A DNA stretch of 64,000 nt, taken from positions 558,001-622,000 of the forward strand of contig NC_017455.1 in the NCBI RefSeq assembly GCF_000165465.1. The letters run 5' to 3'. Positions 9,992 to 19,615 of this stretch are shown piece by piece. The DNA is from Halanaerobium praevalens DSM 2228 (lineage in GTDB: Bacteria; Bacillota; Halanaerobiia; Halanaerobiales; Halanaerobiaceae). Under the pieces are notes generated by a model. The model worked only from the letters and a program-made list of their open reading frames with translations, was not told the origin of the DNA and searched no databases. Each line of letters starts with the position of its first letter. Position 1 is the stretch's first letter. The translations under genes and the position numbers were made by a program.

Positions 9992-11902
9992 TTAATTTTT
10001 ATTTTTTTTAGGTTTTTGATATTTTAGATAAAGACCTGCTAAAGGTGGAAGATCAATGTTGATTGAATGCTTAAAGCCGTGTAAAGCTTTATTTTTAGTT
10101 TTAGTTCTAGCCATTGTTTCATAATCTGAACCACCAAATACTTTTTGATCACTATTTAAAAGTAATTCATAAGAGCCAGGTTTAGGTACTCCAATACAAT
10201 AATTATCTCGTGGTACAGGTGTGAAATTTAAGATAATAACTATTTGCTGGTTAGAATTTTCCGATTTTCTAATAAAGCTAATTACACTTTGTTCATAATC
10301 ATCTGCTTCAATCCACTGAAAACCATTTTCTTCACTATCTAGTTCCCAGAGAGCTTTTTCTTTTTTATAAACCTGATTTAATTCTTGAATAAATTCTTGA
10401 CACTGTTTATGTTTTTTATATTCTAATAAAAGCCAATCTAAAGCTTTTTGATAATCCCACTCAATAAATTGACCAAATTCTCCTCCCATAAAAATTAATT
10501 TTTTACCAGGATGAGCATACATATAAGTGAATAGAAGTCTTAAATTAGCAAATTTTTGCCAGTAATCACCAGGCATTTTATCTAATAAAGATTTTTTGCC
10601 ATGTACAACTTCATCATGTGAAAGAGGTAATAAATAATTTTCACTTTGACTATACATACTAGAAAAAGTTAGTTTATTATGTTCCCATTTACGATAAAGA
10701 GGATCTTTTTCCATATAATCAAGAGTATCATTCATCCAGCCCATATTCCATTTAAAATTAAAGCCTAAACCGCCTTCATCTACAGGAGCTGTTACTAAAG
10801 GCCAAGAAGTAGATTCTTCAGCAATCATTAAAATTCCAGGATGAAGTTTAAACATTTCTGTATTGAGCTCTTTAATAAATTCAACAGCTTCTAAATTTTC
10901 AAAGCCACCATATTCATTTGCTGCCCATTGGCCATCATCTTTTTCATAATTTAAATAAAGCATATTACTAACTGCATCAACTCTTAGACCATCAATATGA
11001 AATTTATCTAACCAATAATTAGCACTAGATATTAAAAAACTCCAAACTTCGTTTTGAGCAAAATCAAAATTTAGAGTGTCCCATTGAATATTTTCTGCTC
11101 TTTTGGGATCAGAGCTTTCGTAAAGAGCAGTTCCATCAAATAAGCGTAAACCATGATCATCTTTACAAAAATGACTAGGTACCCAATCCATAATTACTCC
11201 AATATCATTTTGATGTAGTTGATCAACAAAATACATAAAATCTTCTGGAGTACCATAGCGTGATGTTAAAGCAAAATAACCAGTTGTTTGATATCCCCAA
11301 GAACCAGGAAAAGGATATTCCGTTAAAGGCATTAATTCAACATGGGTAAAACCCATTTTATTAAGATAGGGTATTAATTTTTGAGCAATTTCTTTGTAAT
11401 TTAAAAATGCTCCCTCATTTTGTTTCCAAGAACCAAGGTGAATTTCATAAATACTTAATGCTTCTCGATGTGGCTTAGAGTTTTTTCTTTTTTTAAGCCA
11501 CTTTTGGTCTTCCCATTTATAAGCTTCAGTTAAATAGATCTGTGAGGCAGTTTTAGGTGGTTTTTCTTGTCTTTGAGCATAAGGATCAGTTTTAATTCTA
11601 CTTAGTCCTTTTTGACCTTTAAGCCAGTATTTATAATACATTTTATTTTCTGCTTTTTCTACAAAAGTTGTCCAAATCCCTGAATCCTTAATTTGCTGCA
11701 TTGGATTTTGATTTTGATCCCAATCATTAAAATCCCCAATGACACTTACTTTTTCTGCATTTGGAGCCCAAACTGAAAATCTAAAACCATTTTTGCCAGC
11801 TTTTTGTTCAGGTTGTGCTCCTAAAAAATTATAACTTTCATAATGTCTCCCCTGATGAAAAAGGTAACGATTATAATCATCAGGATAATTAGCTTTTTTC
11901 AT
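9992..11902 (-). CDS. glgB: 1,4-alpha-glucan branching enzyme GlgB
   Basis: A GH13 branching enzyme of 636 residues that introduces alpha-1,6 branches into glycogen. An N-terminal CBM48 ([22 protein letters not shown], about 40-110) precedes the barrel with [10 protein letters not shown] (nucleophile Asp), IAEEST (acid/base Glu) and [10 protein letters not shown]. The extra N1 domain of E. coli GlgB is absent, as in many firmicute enzymes. It is the first gene of glgB-glgC-glgD and is divergent from glgA across 266 bases, which must hold both promoters. Confidence 0.95.
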   Translation of the reverse strand: MKKANYPDDYNRYLFHQGRHYESYNFLGAQPEQKAGKNGFRFSVWAPNAEKVSVIGDFNDWDQNQNPMQQIKDSGIWTTFVEKAENKMYYKYWLKGQKGLSRIKTDPYAQRQEKPPKTASQIYLTEAYKWEDQKWLKKRKNSKPHREALSIYEIHLGSWKQNEGAFLNYKEIAQKLIPYLNKMGFTHVELMPLTEYPFPGSWGYQTTGYFALTSRYGTPEDFMYFVDQLHQNDIGVIMDWVPSHFCKDDHGLRLFDGTALYESSDPKRAENIQWDTLNFDFAQNEVWSFLISSANYWLDKFHIDGLRVDAVSNMLYLNYEKDDGQWAANEYGGFENLEAVEFIKELNTEMFKLHPGILMIAEESTSWPLVTAPVDEGGLGFNFKWNMGWMNDTLDYMEKDPLYRKWEHNKLTFSSMYSQSENYLLPLSHDEVVHGKKSLLDKMPGDYWQKFANLRLLFTYMYAHPGKKLIFMGGEFGQFIEWDYQKALDWLLLEYKKHKQCQEFIQELNQVYKKEKALWELDSEENGFQWIEADDYEQSVISFIRKSENSNQQIVIILNFTPVPRDNYCIGVPKPGSYELLLNSDQKVFGGSDYETMARTKTKNKALHGFKHSINIDLPPLAGLYLKYQKPKKNKN

Positions 11903-12052
11903 TAAAAACCCCCCTTAAAACTTAAGCGATATATTAAATGACTAATAATAATTTTCTGTTATATTTAATTTATTCTCTATTTAGCCTAAATTTCCTTTAA
12001 ATAATGAACTTTAGCTTATTTAATTTAAGTTTTAACTTTAAAATCAATTTAG

Positions 12053-12081
12053 TTGACATTAGACTTTAGTTTTATTAAACT
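12053..12081 (+). promoter_or_regulatory. possible sigma-A promoter for glgA
   Basis: TTGACA at 12053-12058 is a perfect -35 box. A TAAACT at 12076-12081, 17 bases on, is a fair -10 box (4 of 6). It lies about 90 bases upstream of the glgA start. The rest of the 266-base glgB-glgA gap is AT-rich without other clear signals. Confidence 0.4.
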
Positions 12082-12168
12082 AATGATATAAGTTAAGAAT
12101 TTTAAATTAATTTGTAATTGAGCAGCAAGTAATTAGAGGTTAAAGTTATTATCACAGGAGGTGGCTCC

Positions 12169-13908
12169 ATGGGAAAAGAAAAAAAGAAAATTTTATTTGT
12201 AGCTTCAGAGGCAGATCCTTTTATTAAAACAGGTGGTTTGGCAGATGTAGCTGGTTCTTTACCACAGGCCCTAATAGAAGAAGGACATGATGTTCGTTTG
12301 GTGATTCCACAATATAGACAGATTCCAAATAAATATAAAAAAAAGATGGAATCAATATGTCATTTTCGGACTAAATTAGCCTGGAGAGATACATATTTAG
12401 GAGTCAATAAATTAGAAGAAGCTGGTGTTCCTGTTTATTTCATAGATAATAAATATTATTTTGATAGAGATTCAATTTATGAAAACGAAGATAGACATGA
12501 ACAATTTGCTTTTTTTTCACAATCTGTACTTGATATGTTGCCTGTAATTGGTTTTAAACCAGATATTATTCATGCAAATGATTGGCAGACTGGTCCTTTA
12601 CCTTTACTTTTTAAAGATCGTTATGCTCAGCAGAGTTATTATCAAGATATCAAAATAGTTTTTACAATTCATAATCTAAAATATCAGGGACAATTTGCAG
12701 GCCATGTAGCTGGGGATGTTTTAGGAGTAGCTCCTGAGCATTGGGAAAGTGGAGCAATTAGACATAATGGTTTACTAAATTATATGAAAGCAGGTATTTC
12801 ATATGCTGATCAAATCACTACAGTTAGTGAAAGTTATGCAGATGAAATTCAAACTTCTTATTTCGGTGAAGGTTTAGATTATATTTTGAGAATGCGCAGT
12901 GATGATTTAAGCGGGATTTTAAATGGGATTAGTTATGATAAATTTAACCCTAAAATAAATAAAAATTTAGCAGCCCGTTTTTCAGCAGCTGAAATTGATA
13001 AGAAAGTTGCTAATAAGGTTCATATCCAGCAAAAGTTAGGTTTAGAGGTAGATGGAGATAAACCTTTGATTGGCTTTATTTCGAGAATGGTAGAGCAAAA
13101 AGGATTAGATTTAATTAAGGCAGTCTTTGATCAAATTATGGCCACAGGAGCTCAATTTTTAATTTTAGGAACTGGAGAACGTGAATACGAAGAGTTCTTT
13201 AGAGCTAAACAATATGAGTATCCAAATAATTTATCTGTAAATATTAAATATGATGCTCAGTTAGCTGATCAAATTTATGCAGGTAGTGATTTGTTTTTAA
13301 TGCCTTCTCGTTTTGAACCATGTGGTTTAAGCCAGTTAATTAGTTTTCGATATGGGACAATTCCTATTGTTAGAGAAACTGGGGGCTTAAATGATACTGT
13401 AAGTTCTTATAATGAAAAAACTGGAGCTGGTACAGGTTTTAGTTTTAGAAACTATAATGCTCACGATATGTTAGCTACAATTAAGCGAGCAGTTCATTTT
13501 TATTCTAAACCAAAAATTTGGCAGCAGTTAGTAAAAAGAGTAATGCAACTTGATTATAGTTGGCATCATTCAGCTCAAAAATATTCTGAGCTTTACTATA
13601 ATTTAAGTCAAGACTCTGAGTTAAGAAGCAAAAATAAGCAGCCAGTTGCTAAAAAATCTAACTTTAAGCTCAAAGTTTATAAACCAGAAGCTAAGACTAA
13701 GGCAAATAAAAATCAAAAAAAAATTTCAATTAATCAGGCTTCAGCTCAAGAATTTGCTCAATTACCAGGTATTGGTTCAGCTTATGCTCAACGAATAGTA
13801 GCTTATAGAGAGCAAAATGGTAAATTTGCGAAAAAATCAGATTTAACTAAAGTTAAAGGAATAGCTAAGAAGAAATATCAAAAAATAGCTAAATTTTTAA
13901 GTAAATAA
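12169..13908 (+). CDS. glgA: glycogen synthase GlgA with C-terminal ComEA-like helix-hairpin-helix domain
   Basis: Residues 1 to about 480 are a normal ADP-glucose-dependent GT5 starch/glycogen synthase: KTGGLADVAGSLP at 20-32, HANDWQTGPL, TIHNLKYQG, and the C-terminal FEPCGLSQL and GGLNDT motifs. A Lys-rich linker follows (about 485-517). Residues 518-579 then match a ComEA-type HhH module: ISINQAS, LPGIGSAYAQRIVAYRE, NGKF, DLTKVKGIAKKKYQKI. The usual bacterial GlgA is about 475-490 residues and ends before this. The reading frame is continuous with no sign of a frameshift, and a strong AGGAGGTG precedes the ATG. The HhH module normally binds DNA backbone; here its role is unknown. A hairpin terminator follows. 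Confidence 0.95.
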   Translation: MGKEKKKILFVASEADPFIKTGGLADVAGSLPQALIEEGHDVRLVIPQYRQIPNKYKKKMESICHFRTKLAWRDTYLGVNKLEEAGVPVYFIDNKYYFDRDSIYENEDRHEQFAFFSQSVLDMLPVIGFKPDIIHANDWQTGPLPLLFKDRYAQQSYYQDIKIVFTIHNLKYQGQFAGHVAGDVLGVAPEHWESGAIRHNGLLNYMKAGISYADQITTVSESYADEIQTSYFGEGLDYILRMRSDDLSGILNGISYDKFNPKINKNLAARFSAAEIDKKVANKVHIQQKLGLEVDGDKPLIGFISRMVEQKGLDLIKAVFDQIMATGAQFLILGTGEREYEEFFRAKQYEYPNNLSVNIKYDAQLADQIYAGSDLFLMPSRFEPCGLSQLISFRYGTIPIVRETGGLNDTVSSYNEKTGAGTGFSFRNYNAHDMLATIKRAVHFYSKPKIWQQLVKRVMQLDYSWHHSAQKYSELYYNLSQDSELRSKNKQPVAKKSNFKLKVYKPEAKTKANKNQKKISINQASAQEFAQLPGIGSAYAQRIVAYREQNGKFAKKSDLTKVKGIAKKKYQKIAKFLSK

Positions 13909-13923
13909 AAATACTAAAACTCT

Positions 13924-13950
13924 GGCCGTCTAGTACAGACGGTCTTTTCG
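13924..13950 (+). terminator. terminator after glgA
   Basis: CCGTCT at 13926-13931 pairs with AGACGG at 13937-13942 around a short loop, followed by a TCTTTTCGTT tract. Confidence 0.8.
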
Positions 13951-14090
13951 TTGTTTAAAATTGCTAAAATTATCACAAATAATATCAATATTTTGTTTGC
14001 TTCTAGCTTCGATATTAAATATAATATATTTAGAATCATAAAATATTAAATTTAAGCTTAAACTTTAAACTAATAGCTGGAGGCTAAATA

Positions 14091-15314
14091 ATGAAAATAG
14101 CAATTGTTTCGATTATATCAGAAGTACATCAAGAAAAGAAAATAGATAAGACCTTAAAAGAAAGGTGTCAAGTTTTAAAATCTAATTTTGAGGTAGAAGA
14201 AATTCAAGCAACTGAGATTCCTTATACTGATTTTAGTCAGTATGATTTAACAATTAACTTTATTAAGTCAGGTGGTTCAGAAAATATTTTAGCTGAGAAT
14301 ATAGACTATCTACCACAGCCTGTTTATCTGTTGGCAACAGAACTGCATAATTCTTTACCAGCTTCTTTAGAAATTTTAAGTTTTTTAAATGCTCAGGGTC
14401 TAGAGGCAAAAATACTCCATGGTAAAATGGAAAATTTAATTAAAGAAATAAAAGAATTAGCAGAATATAAAAAAGTTAGAGATCAAATTGCAGGAGCTAG
14501 ACTTGGGGTTGTAGGAGAACCTTCTAATTGGTTAATTGGGAGTCAAGTAGATTATAAACATGCTTCACATCACTGGGGAACTGAATTTGTTAATATTGAT
14601 TTAGCAGAAGTTTATCAGGCTTTAAAACAAATAGATTCAGCGCGAGCAAAAAAAGTTGCAGCTGACTTTTTAAAAAATGCTTCTAGAATCGTAGAAAGTA
14701 ATAAAGCTGAATTAATAGAATCAGCAGAAGTTTATTTAGCTCTCAAAGAAATAATTAATAAAAATGATTTAGATGCCTTAACAATTCGTTGTTTTGATCT
14801 TGTTCAAGAGATTAAGACAACAGGCTGTTTAGCTTTATCGCTTTTAAATAATGAAGGTTTAATCGCAGGCTGTGAAGGTGATGTGCCAGCAGCATTTTCT
14901 ATGTTTTTAGCTCATAAGTTAACAGGTGTTATGCCTTTTATGGCAAATCCAGCTGCTATTGATAAAGAAAAGGACGAAATTTTATTTGCTCATTGTACTA
15001 TTGCTACTGATATAAGCCCAGAATATATTATTCGTTCTCACTTTGAAACAGGGATTGGGGTTGGAATTCAGGGATTAGTTGAAACTGGTCCAGTTACTGT
15101 ATTCAAAATTGGTGGTTCTGGTTTAGAACAGTATTTTGTGGCTGAAGGGGAAATAATTGAAAATACAGATTCAGCTAATGCTTGTAGAACTCAAGTTAAG
15201 GTTAAACTACCACAGAGTTCAGATTACTTTTTAAATGATGCTATAGCTAATCATCATTTATTAATCCCAGGTTCTCATGCAGCAGTTATTAATGAATTTT
15301 TAGCTAAAGAATAA
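14091..15314 (+). CDS. L-fucose/L-arabinose isomerase-family protein
   Basis: The 407-residue protein has the architecture of the fucose isomerase-like superfamily (COG2407): an alpha/beta N-terminal half and a C-terminal half with TGCLALSLLNNEG, GCEGDVPAAFSMFLAH and FAHCTIA, where family members carry the metal-binding Glu/Asp/His. The substrate is not evident and no sugar kinase or aldolase gene is adjacent. An AGGCT-type ribosome site precedes the ATG. It stands between the glgA terminator and sufC with 70 bases to the latter. Sugar isomerase is the best guess; specificity is unknown. Confidence 0.7.
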   Translation: MKIAIVSIISEVHQEKKIDKTLKERCQVLKSNFEVEEIQATEIPYTDFSQYDLTINFIKSGGSENILAENIDYLPQPVYLLATELHNSLPASLEILSFLNAQGLEAKILHGKMENLIKEIKELAEYKKVRDQIAGARLGVVGEPSNWLIGSQVDYKHASHHWGTEFVNIDLAEVYQALKQIDSARAKKVAADFLKNASRIVESNKAELIESAEVYLALKEIINKNDLDALTIRCFDLVQEIKTTGCLALSLLNNEGLIAGCEGDVPAAFSMFLAHKLTGVMPFMANPAAIDKEKDEILFAHCTIATDISPEYIIRSHFETGIGVGIQGLVETGPVTVFKIGGSGLEQYFVAEGEIIENTDSANACRTQVKVKLPQSSDYFLNDAIANHHLLIPGSHAAVINEFLAKE

Positions 15315-15384
15315 GTTTAAATTTTTAAGTTTTTATTTTTATTATTTGTTTAAATTAATTAACTAAATTCACAGGAGGAATAAA

Positions 15385-16134
15385 ATGTCTAAATTATTAG
15401 AAGTTAAAGATCTGCATTTAAAAATTGGGGATGCAGAAATTTTAAAGGGAATGGAATTTTCCTTAGAAAAAGGAGAAGTATTTGCTTTAATTGGACCAAA
15501 TGGTTGTGGTAAATCAACTTTAGCTTATACTTTAATGGGAATTAATAATTATCAACCTCAAGCAGGTGAAATGCTGTTTAAGGGTCAAAGAATTAATGAT
15601 TTAAAAATTAATGAGAGAGCTCAAAAAGGTATTACTTTAGCATGGCAGGAGCCGGCTAGGTATCAAGGAGTAACTGTTAGGGACTTTTTAGCTTTAGGTT
15701 TAAAAAGTCAGGGTCAAGAAGTTACTGAAGCAAAATTAAAAGATGCCTTAAATAAAGTAGCTATTAATCCTTATCAATATTTAAATCGTTTTGTTGATAA
15801 AAGTTTGAGTGGAGGGGAACGCAAAAGAATAGAATTGGCTTCTCTTATTTTAATGCAGCCTGAATTAATTATTTTAGATGAGCCTGATTCTGGAGTGGAT
15901 GTTGTAGCTTTAAATAACATAGCTGAAATGATTAATCATTTTAAAAATTCTGGTAGTGGAATTTTATTGATTACTCATTCAGAAGAAATGCTAAAATATG
16001 CTGATCAAGCTGCTTTAGTCTGTGAGGGAGAAATAATTCGCCAGGGTAACCCGCAAGATATTAGTGAATATTTTAAATCTTTCTGTTATCCCTGTGCTAA
16101 AGAAGAAGACTGTGAAACCGAGGTGGCAAGCTAA
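15385..16134 (+). CDS. sufC: Fe-S assembly ATPase SufC
   Basis: A 249-residue ABC ATPase of SufC type: Walker A GPNGCGKST (about 37-45), signature LSGGERKRIELA, Walker B LIILDEPDSGVDV and the switch His in LLITHSEEM. SufC powers Fe-S cluster assembly on the SufB-type scaffold in the cytoplasm. Its stop overlaps the start of the SufB/D gene by one base (TAATG), so the pair is translationally coupled. No SufS, SufU or second SufB/D paralogue is present here, so this is the two-gene minimal SUF arrangement of anaerobes. A Cys-rich tail (CYPCAKEEDC) is notable. Confidence 0.92.
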   Translation: MSKLLEVKDLHLKIGDAEILKGMEFSLEKGEVFALIGPNGCGKSTLAYTLMGINNYQPQAGEMLFKGQRINDLKINERAQKGITLAWQEPARYQGVTVRDFLALGLKSQGQEVTEAKLKDALNKVAINPYQYLNRFVDKSLSGGERKRIELASLILMQPELIILDEPDSGVDVVALNNIAEMINHFKNSGSGILLITHSEEMLKYADQAALVCEGEIIRQGNPQDISEYFKSFCYPCAKEEDCETEVAS

Positions 16135-17072
16135 TGAATGACTATAAAATGATGGTTGATGCTTATCAGAAAGCTGGAGGAGAAGATATTTTCTCAGATA
16201 GTGAGGTAGCTCATGTTGTTTTAGAAAGAGATAAAATTTTAGGAATGCATGCTGTAGATGGTTTAGAAGTAGAAGCAGATAAAATAGAAAAAAACAAAGT
16301 TCAAGTTAAAGTTACTGTTCGAGAAGGATATAAAATTAAAAATCCAGTTCATATGTGTTTTGGAGTTTTACCAAAAGAAGGTAAACAAATAATAGATATG
16401 CAAGTTGAAATTGAAAAAGATGCAGCAGTAGAAGTAAGAGCAGATTGTGTTTTTCCAAATGCTGTTGAAGTTCAGCATATTATGGATGCTCAAATTAATA
16501 TTGCAGCAGGAGGTAGTTATATTTATCAAGAACATCATTTTCACGGTGAGCATGGTGGAGTTGAGGTTATTGCTAAATCAGATATTAATGTTAAGGCTCA
16601 AGGTAAACTAGTAACTAAATTTGATTTACTCAAAGGAAGAGTTGGAAAAATAGATTTTGATTATGAAGCTCAGCTTGCAGAAGCTGCAACAGTAGAAATG
16701 TTGGCTCGAATTAGCGGTCAAGCAGATGATTTAGTTAAAATTAGAGAAGCAGCTCATTTAAATGGAAAAAATTCCAGAGGAATTTTGGATTCCAAAATTG
16801 CTTTAAAAGATCAAGCAAAAGCAGAAATTTATAATGAATTAACTGCAGATGCAGCTGGAGCTATGGGTCATGTTGATTGTACTGAAATTATTAAGGATCA
16901 GGCTATTGCAAGAGCTATTCCAATTGTAGATGTTCGTCATCCAGGAGCAAAAGTAACTCATGAAGCTGCAATTGGTAGTGTTGATAGTACTCAACTTCAG
17001 ACTTTAATGGCGCGAGGTTTGGATGAAGAAGATGCCTCAGAAGTAATTATCCAAGGACTACTTAATGATTAA
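16134..17072 (+). CDS. sufB: SufB/SufD-family Fe-S scaffold (minimal SufCB system)
   Basis: The 312-residue protein has the SufBD beta-helix core and the C-terminal signature ending in HPGAKVTHEAAIGSVD, followed by a helical tail that binds SufC. It is shorter than E. coli SufB (495) because the N-terminal helical domain is missing, as in archaeal and clostridial minimal SufBC systems. It probably forms the scaffold as a homodimer with SufC. The ABC binding-protein gene follows 49 bases later. Confidence 0.88.
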   Translation: MNDYKMMVDAYQKAGGEDIFSDSEVAHVVLERDKILGMHAVDGLEVEADKIEKNKVQVKVTVREGYKIKNPVHMCFGVLPKEGKQIIDMQVEIEKDAAVEVRADCVFPNAVEVQHIMDAQINIAAGGSYIYQEHHFHGEHGGVEVIAKSDINVKAQGKLVTKFDLLKGRVGKIDFDYEAQLAEAATVEMLARISGQADDLVKIREAAHLNGKNSRGILDSKIALKDQAKAEIYNELTADAAGAMGHVDCTEIIKDQAIARAIPIVDVRHPGAKVTHEAAIGSVDSTQLQTLMARGLDEEDASEVIIQGLLND

Positions 17073-17121
17073 TTATAGAATTAAATTTATTAGTTTTGCT
17101 TAAATTAAGGAAGTGATTTTA

Positions 17122-18072
17122 ATGTTCAAAAAAAATAATTTAATTATAGTGACTTTAGTCTTATTTTTTATCTTTATAACGGCTTTACCTGTGGCAGCAG
17201 TAAAAGTTAAGGTCCAGAGTCCGACTGTACCTGCTGCTTTACCATTTTTATGGATGCAGGAAAAAGTAGAGTTACCCCAAGCAATTGATTTAGATATCAA
17301 TTTATCTTCTGACCATAAGCGTGGAATTTCTTTATTAGCTCAACAAGATATTGATTTTTTGATAACAGGGACAAATATAGGTGCTAATGCTTATAATCGT
17401 GGTGTTGATTTGAAAATGATGAATGTTAATATTTGGGGTATTGACTATTTGCTAACAAATGGTTTTCAAGTTGAAAGTTGGGAAGATTTAAAAGGAAAAG
17501 AATTAGCTTTACCTTTACAAGGTGGCCCACTTGATTTTTTAGCTCGTTATTTAGCTCAAAAAAATGGTCTTAATCCAGCCCAAGATTTAGATTTGATTTA
17601 TAGATCTTTACCAGGTTCAGCTCGTTTATTTATGGCTGGTAAATTAGATGCAATTTTGTTACCAGAACCACTTGTTACAATTAGTTTAGCAAAGGGAAAA
17701 AATACTAATCTAGCAATGGATATTCAGGCTGAATGGGCAAAGATTCATGGAGATGCTAGGATTCCTTTTGTCGCTCTTTTTGCTAATGGAGAATTTATAG
17801 AAACTTATCCTCAATTTGCTAAGATAATTAATGGTTATTATAAAAAAGGAGTAGAATGGGTCAATGATAACCCAGAAGCAGCAGCTAAATTAGCCGCTAA
17901 ACATTTTCAAATGCCTGCTCCTATTTTAAAACAATCTTTGCAAAGGGTTAATTTAAATATCTATTCTGATCAAGAAACTAAAGAATTAACAGAACTTTAT
18001 TTTGGAGAAATTTTAAAAATGTATCCAGATTTATTAGGTGGAAAAATGCCCAATGAAAAATTTTATTATTAA
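17122..18072 (+). CDS. NitT/TauT-type ABC transporter substrate-binding protein
   Basis: The start is placed at ATG 17122, nine bases after AAGGA; a GTG at 17113 is unlikely. The N-terminus is a Sec signal (KKNN, a hydrophobic stretch, then PVAA before the mature part); no lipobox cysteine is visible. The body is an NMT1/SsuA-like periplasmic-binding fold: an early PTVPAALPFLWMQEK segment, DFLITGTNIGANAYNRGVDL, and LKGKELALPLQGGPLDFLARYLAQKNGL. Ligand unknown; nitrate, sulfonate, pyrimidine and riboflavin carriers share this fold. It forms a coupled operon with the permease and ATPase that follow. Confidence 0.85.
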   Translation: MFKKNNLIIVTLVLFFIFITALPVAAVKVKVQSPTVPAALPFLWMQEKVELPQAIDLDINLSSDHKRGISLLAQQDIDFLITGTNIGANAYNRGVDLKMMNVNIWGIDYLLTNGFQVESWEDLKGKELALPLQGGPLDFLARYLAQKNGLNPAQDLDLIYRSLPGSARLFMAGKLDAILLPEPLVTISLAKGKNTNLAMDIQAEWAKIHGDARIPFVALFANGEFIETYPQFAKIINGYYKKGVEWVNDNPEAAAKLAAKHFQMPAPILKQSLQRVNLNIYSDQETKELTELYFGEILKMYPDLLGGKMPNEKFYY

Positions 18073-18805
18073 ACCGTTTTGGCTTTTATTATTATTGATT
18101 CTTCTTATCTGGGAAATAAGTGCGGCTGGTTTAAACAGCCTCACTTTACCCTCAGTTGGAGAAACTTATCAAGCCTTAAGTGAAATAGTTTTATCAGGAA
18201 GTTTAAGTCATAGTTTTTTGATTACACTCAAAAGAACTTTAATTGCTTATACTTTAGCTGTTTTAGTTGGAATAACTTTGGCTCTATTATTACATCGTTT
18301 TCAACTTTTGGCTAAAACCTTAAGACCTTTAATTACAATTATTCAGGCTACCCCACCTGTGCTCTGGGTATCGTTGGCGGTTGTTTGGTTTGGAGTTTCC
18401 GCAGATTTAACACCTATTTTTTTAATTTTTATTGTTTCAGTCCCTGTTATTTTTGTTAATATATTTCAGGCATTAGAAGAAATGAATACTGATTTAATTG
18501 AGATGGCTCATGCTTATTCAACTCCTAGTTTTAAAATTTTAAAAGAAATTTATCTACCAGCTCTTTTGCCAGCTTTAGTTTCAGCTTTAAGTATCGCCTT
18601 TGCTTTTGCCTGGAAATCATCAGTTTTTGCAGAATTTATTGCTTCTTCTAGTGGTATAGGTTATCAACTTAGTCGAGCAAATGCGATGTTAGCAACTGAT
18701 AAACTTTTTGCTTGGGCCATCATCTTAATTTCATTTATGCTTTTGGTTGAATATTTATTTTTAGAAAAACTAAAAAGCTATGTCAGTAGGTGGAAAAATG
18801 ACTGA
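18053..18805 (+). CDS. NitT/TauT-type ABC transporter permease
   Basis: A 250-residue inner-membrane permease with about six transmembrane helices (first at residues 7-24) and the EAA loop MAHAYSTPSFKILKEIYLPALLPALVSAL that contacts the ATPase. ATG 18053 (after AGGTGG) is preferred; an upstream in-frame GTG at 18038 lies inside that site. It overlaps the end of the binding-protein gene, indicating coupling. Belongs with the SsuC/TauC group. Confidence 0.88.
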   Translation: MKNFIIKPFWLLLLLILLIWEISAAGLNSLTLPSVGETYQALSEIVLSGSLSHSFLITLKRTLIAYTLAVLVGITLALLLHRFQLLAKTLRPLITIIQATPPVLWVSLAVVWFGVSADLTPIFLIFIVSVPVIFVNIFQALEEMNTDLIEMAHAYSTPSFKILKEIYLPALLPALVSALSIAFAFAWKSSVFAEFIASSSGIGYQLSRANAMLATDKLFAWAIILISFMLLVEYLFLEKLKSYVSRWKND

Positions 18806-19568
18806 TCCGCAAAAAATTTTAGAATTAAAAGCTATTAATAAGTCTTTTAAAGAGCTAGTAGTACTTAAAAATTTAAATTTAGAAATTAATTCAGAGGAAA
18901 TTTGTTGTTTGCTTGGTCCCTCTGGAAGTGGAAAAACAACTCTTTTTAAAATTGCTGCTGGTTTAGAAAAAGCAGATTCAGGTCAAATAATTAAAGCACC
19001 AGGAAATCGTTTTGCTTATGTTTTTCAAGCACCCCGTTTATTACCTTGGAAAACTGCAGAAGAGAATTTAATTTTTGTTCAAGAAAATTATGGTTTAGAA
19101 AAAGAGGGGAAATTAAGAAAGTTACTTTTTGAATTATCAGGCTTAATCAGATTTAAAAATTCTTATCCACATCAGCTTTCAGGTGGGATGAAGCAGCGTT
19201 TAGAATTAATTAGGGCTTTTGCAATTAAACCTGATCTTATATTTTTAGATGAACCATTTAAATCATTAGATTTAAAAACTAAATTTAATTTAAGAAAATT
19301 AATTAGTTTAATCCAAAGAGAAAGTGGAATTTCAATTTTTTTAATTACTCATGATCCTGAAGAAGCTGTTATGTTAGCTGATCGAATTTATGTTTTAGCA
19401 GCTGAAACTACTGGGATTAAAGCAGAAATAAAAATAGAGCAAAAAAGAGAGCAAAGAAAAATTTCAGATCCTAAATTATATCGAAAACTAGAATATTTAA
19501 GAGAGATTTTTACTGATTTGGTTTCTGATTTAGAATATCAAACTAGTGAACTAAAGAATTTATTTTAG
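18798..19568 (+). CDS. NitT/TauT-type ABC transporter ATP-binding protein
   Basis: The 256-residue ATPase shows Walker A GPSGSGKTT, the Q-loop FQAPRLLPWKTAEEN typical of the SsuB/TauB/NrtD group, signature LSGGMKQRLELIRAF, and Walker B LIFLDEPFKSLD. The start is set at ATG 18798, with AGGTGG five bases upstream; it overlaps the permease gene end. It completes the three-gene importer. Confidence 0.9.
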   Translation: MTDPQKILELKAINKSFKELVVLKNLNLEINSEEICCLLGPSGSGKTTLFKIAAGLEKADSGQIIKAPGNRFAYVFQAPRLLPWKTAEENLIFVQENYGLEKEGKLRKLLFELSGLIRFKNSYPHQLSGGMKQRLELIRAFAIKPDLIFLDEPFKSLDLKTKFNLRKLISLIQRESGISIFLITHDPEEAVMLADRIYVLAAETTGIKAEIKIEQKREQRKISDPKLYRKLEYLREIFTDLVSDLEYQTSELKNLF

Positions 19569-19615
19569 TACAATTTTCAAGTTAATTTAAAAATCAAAAA
19601 AAAGAAGGTGGTTAA

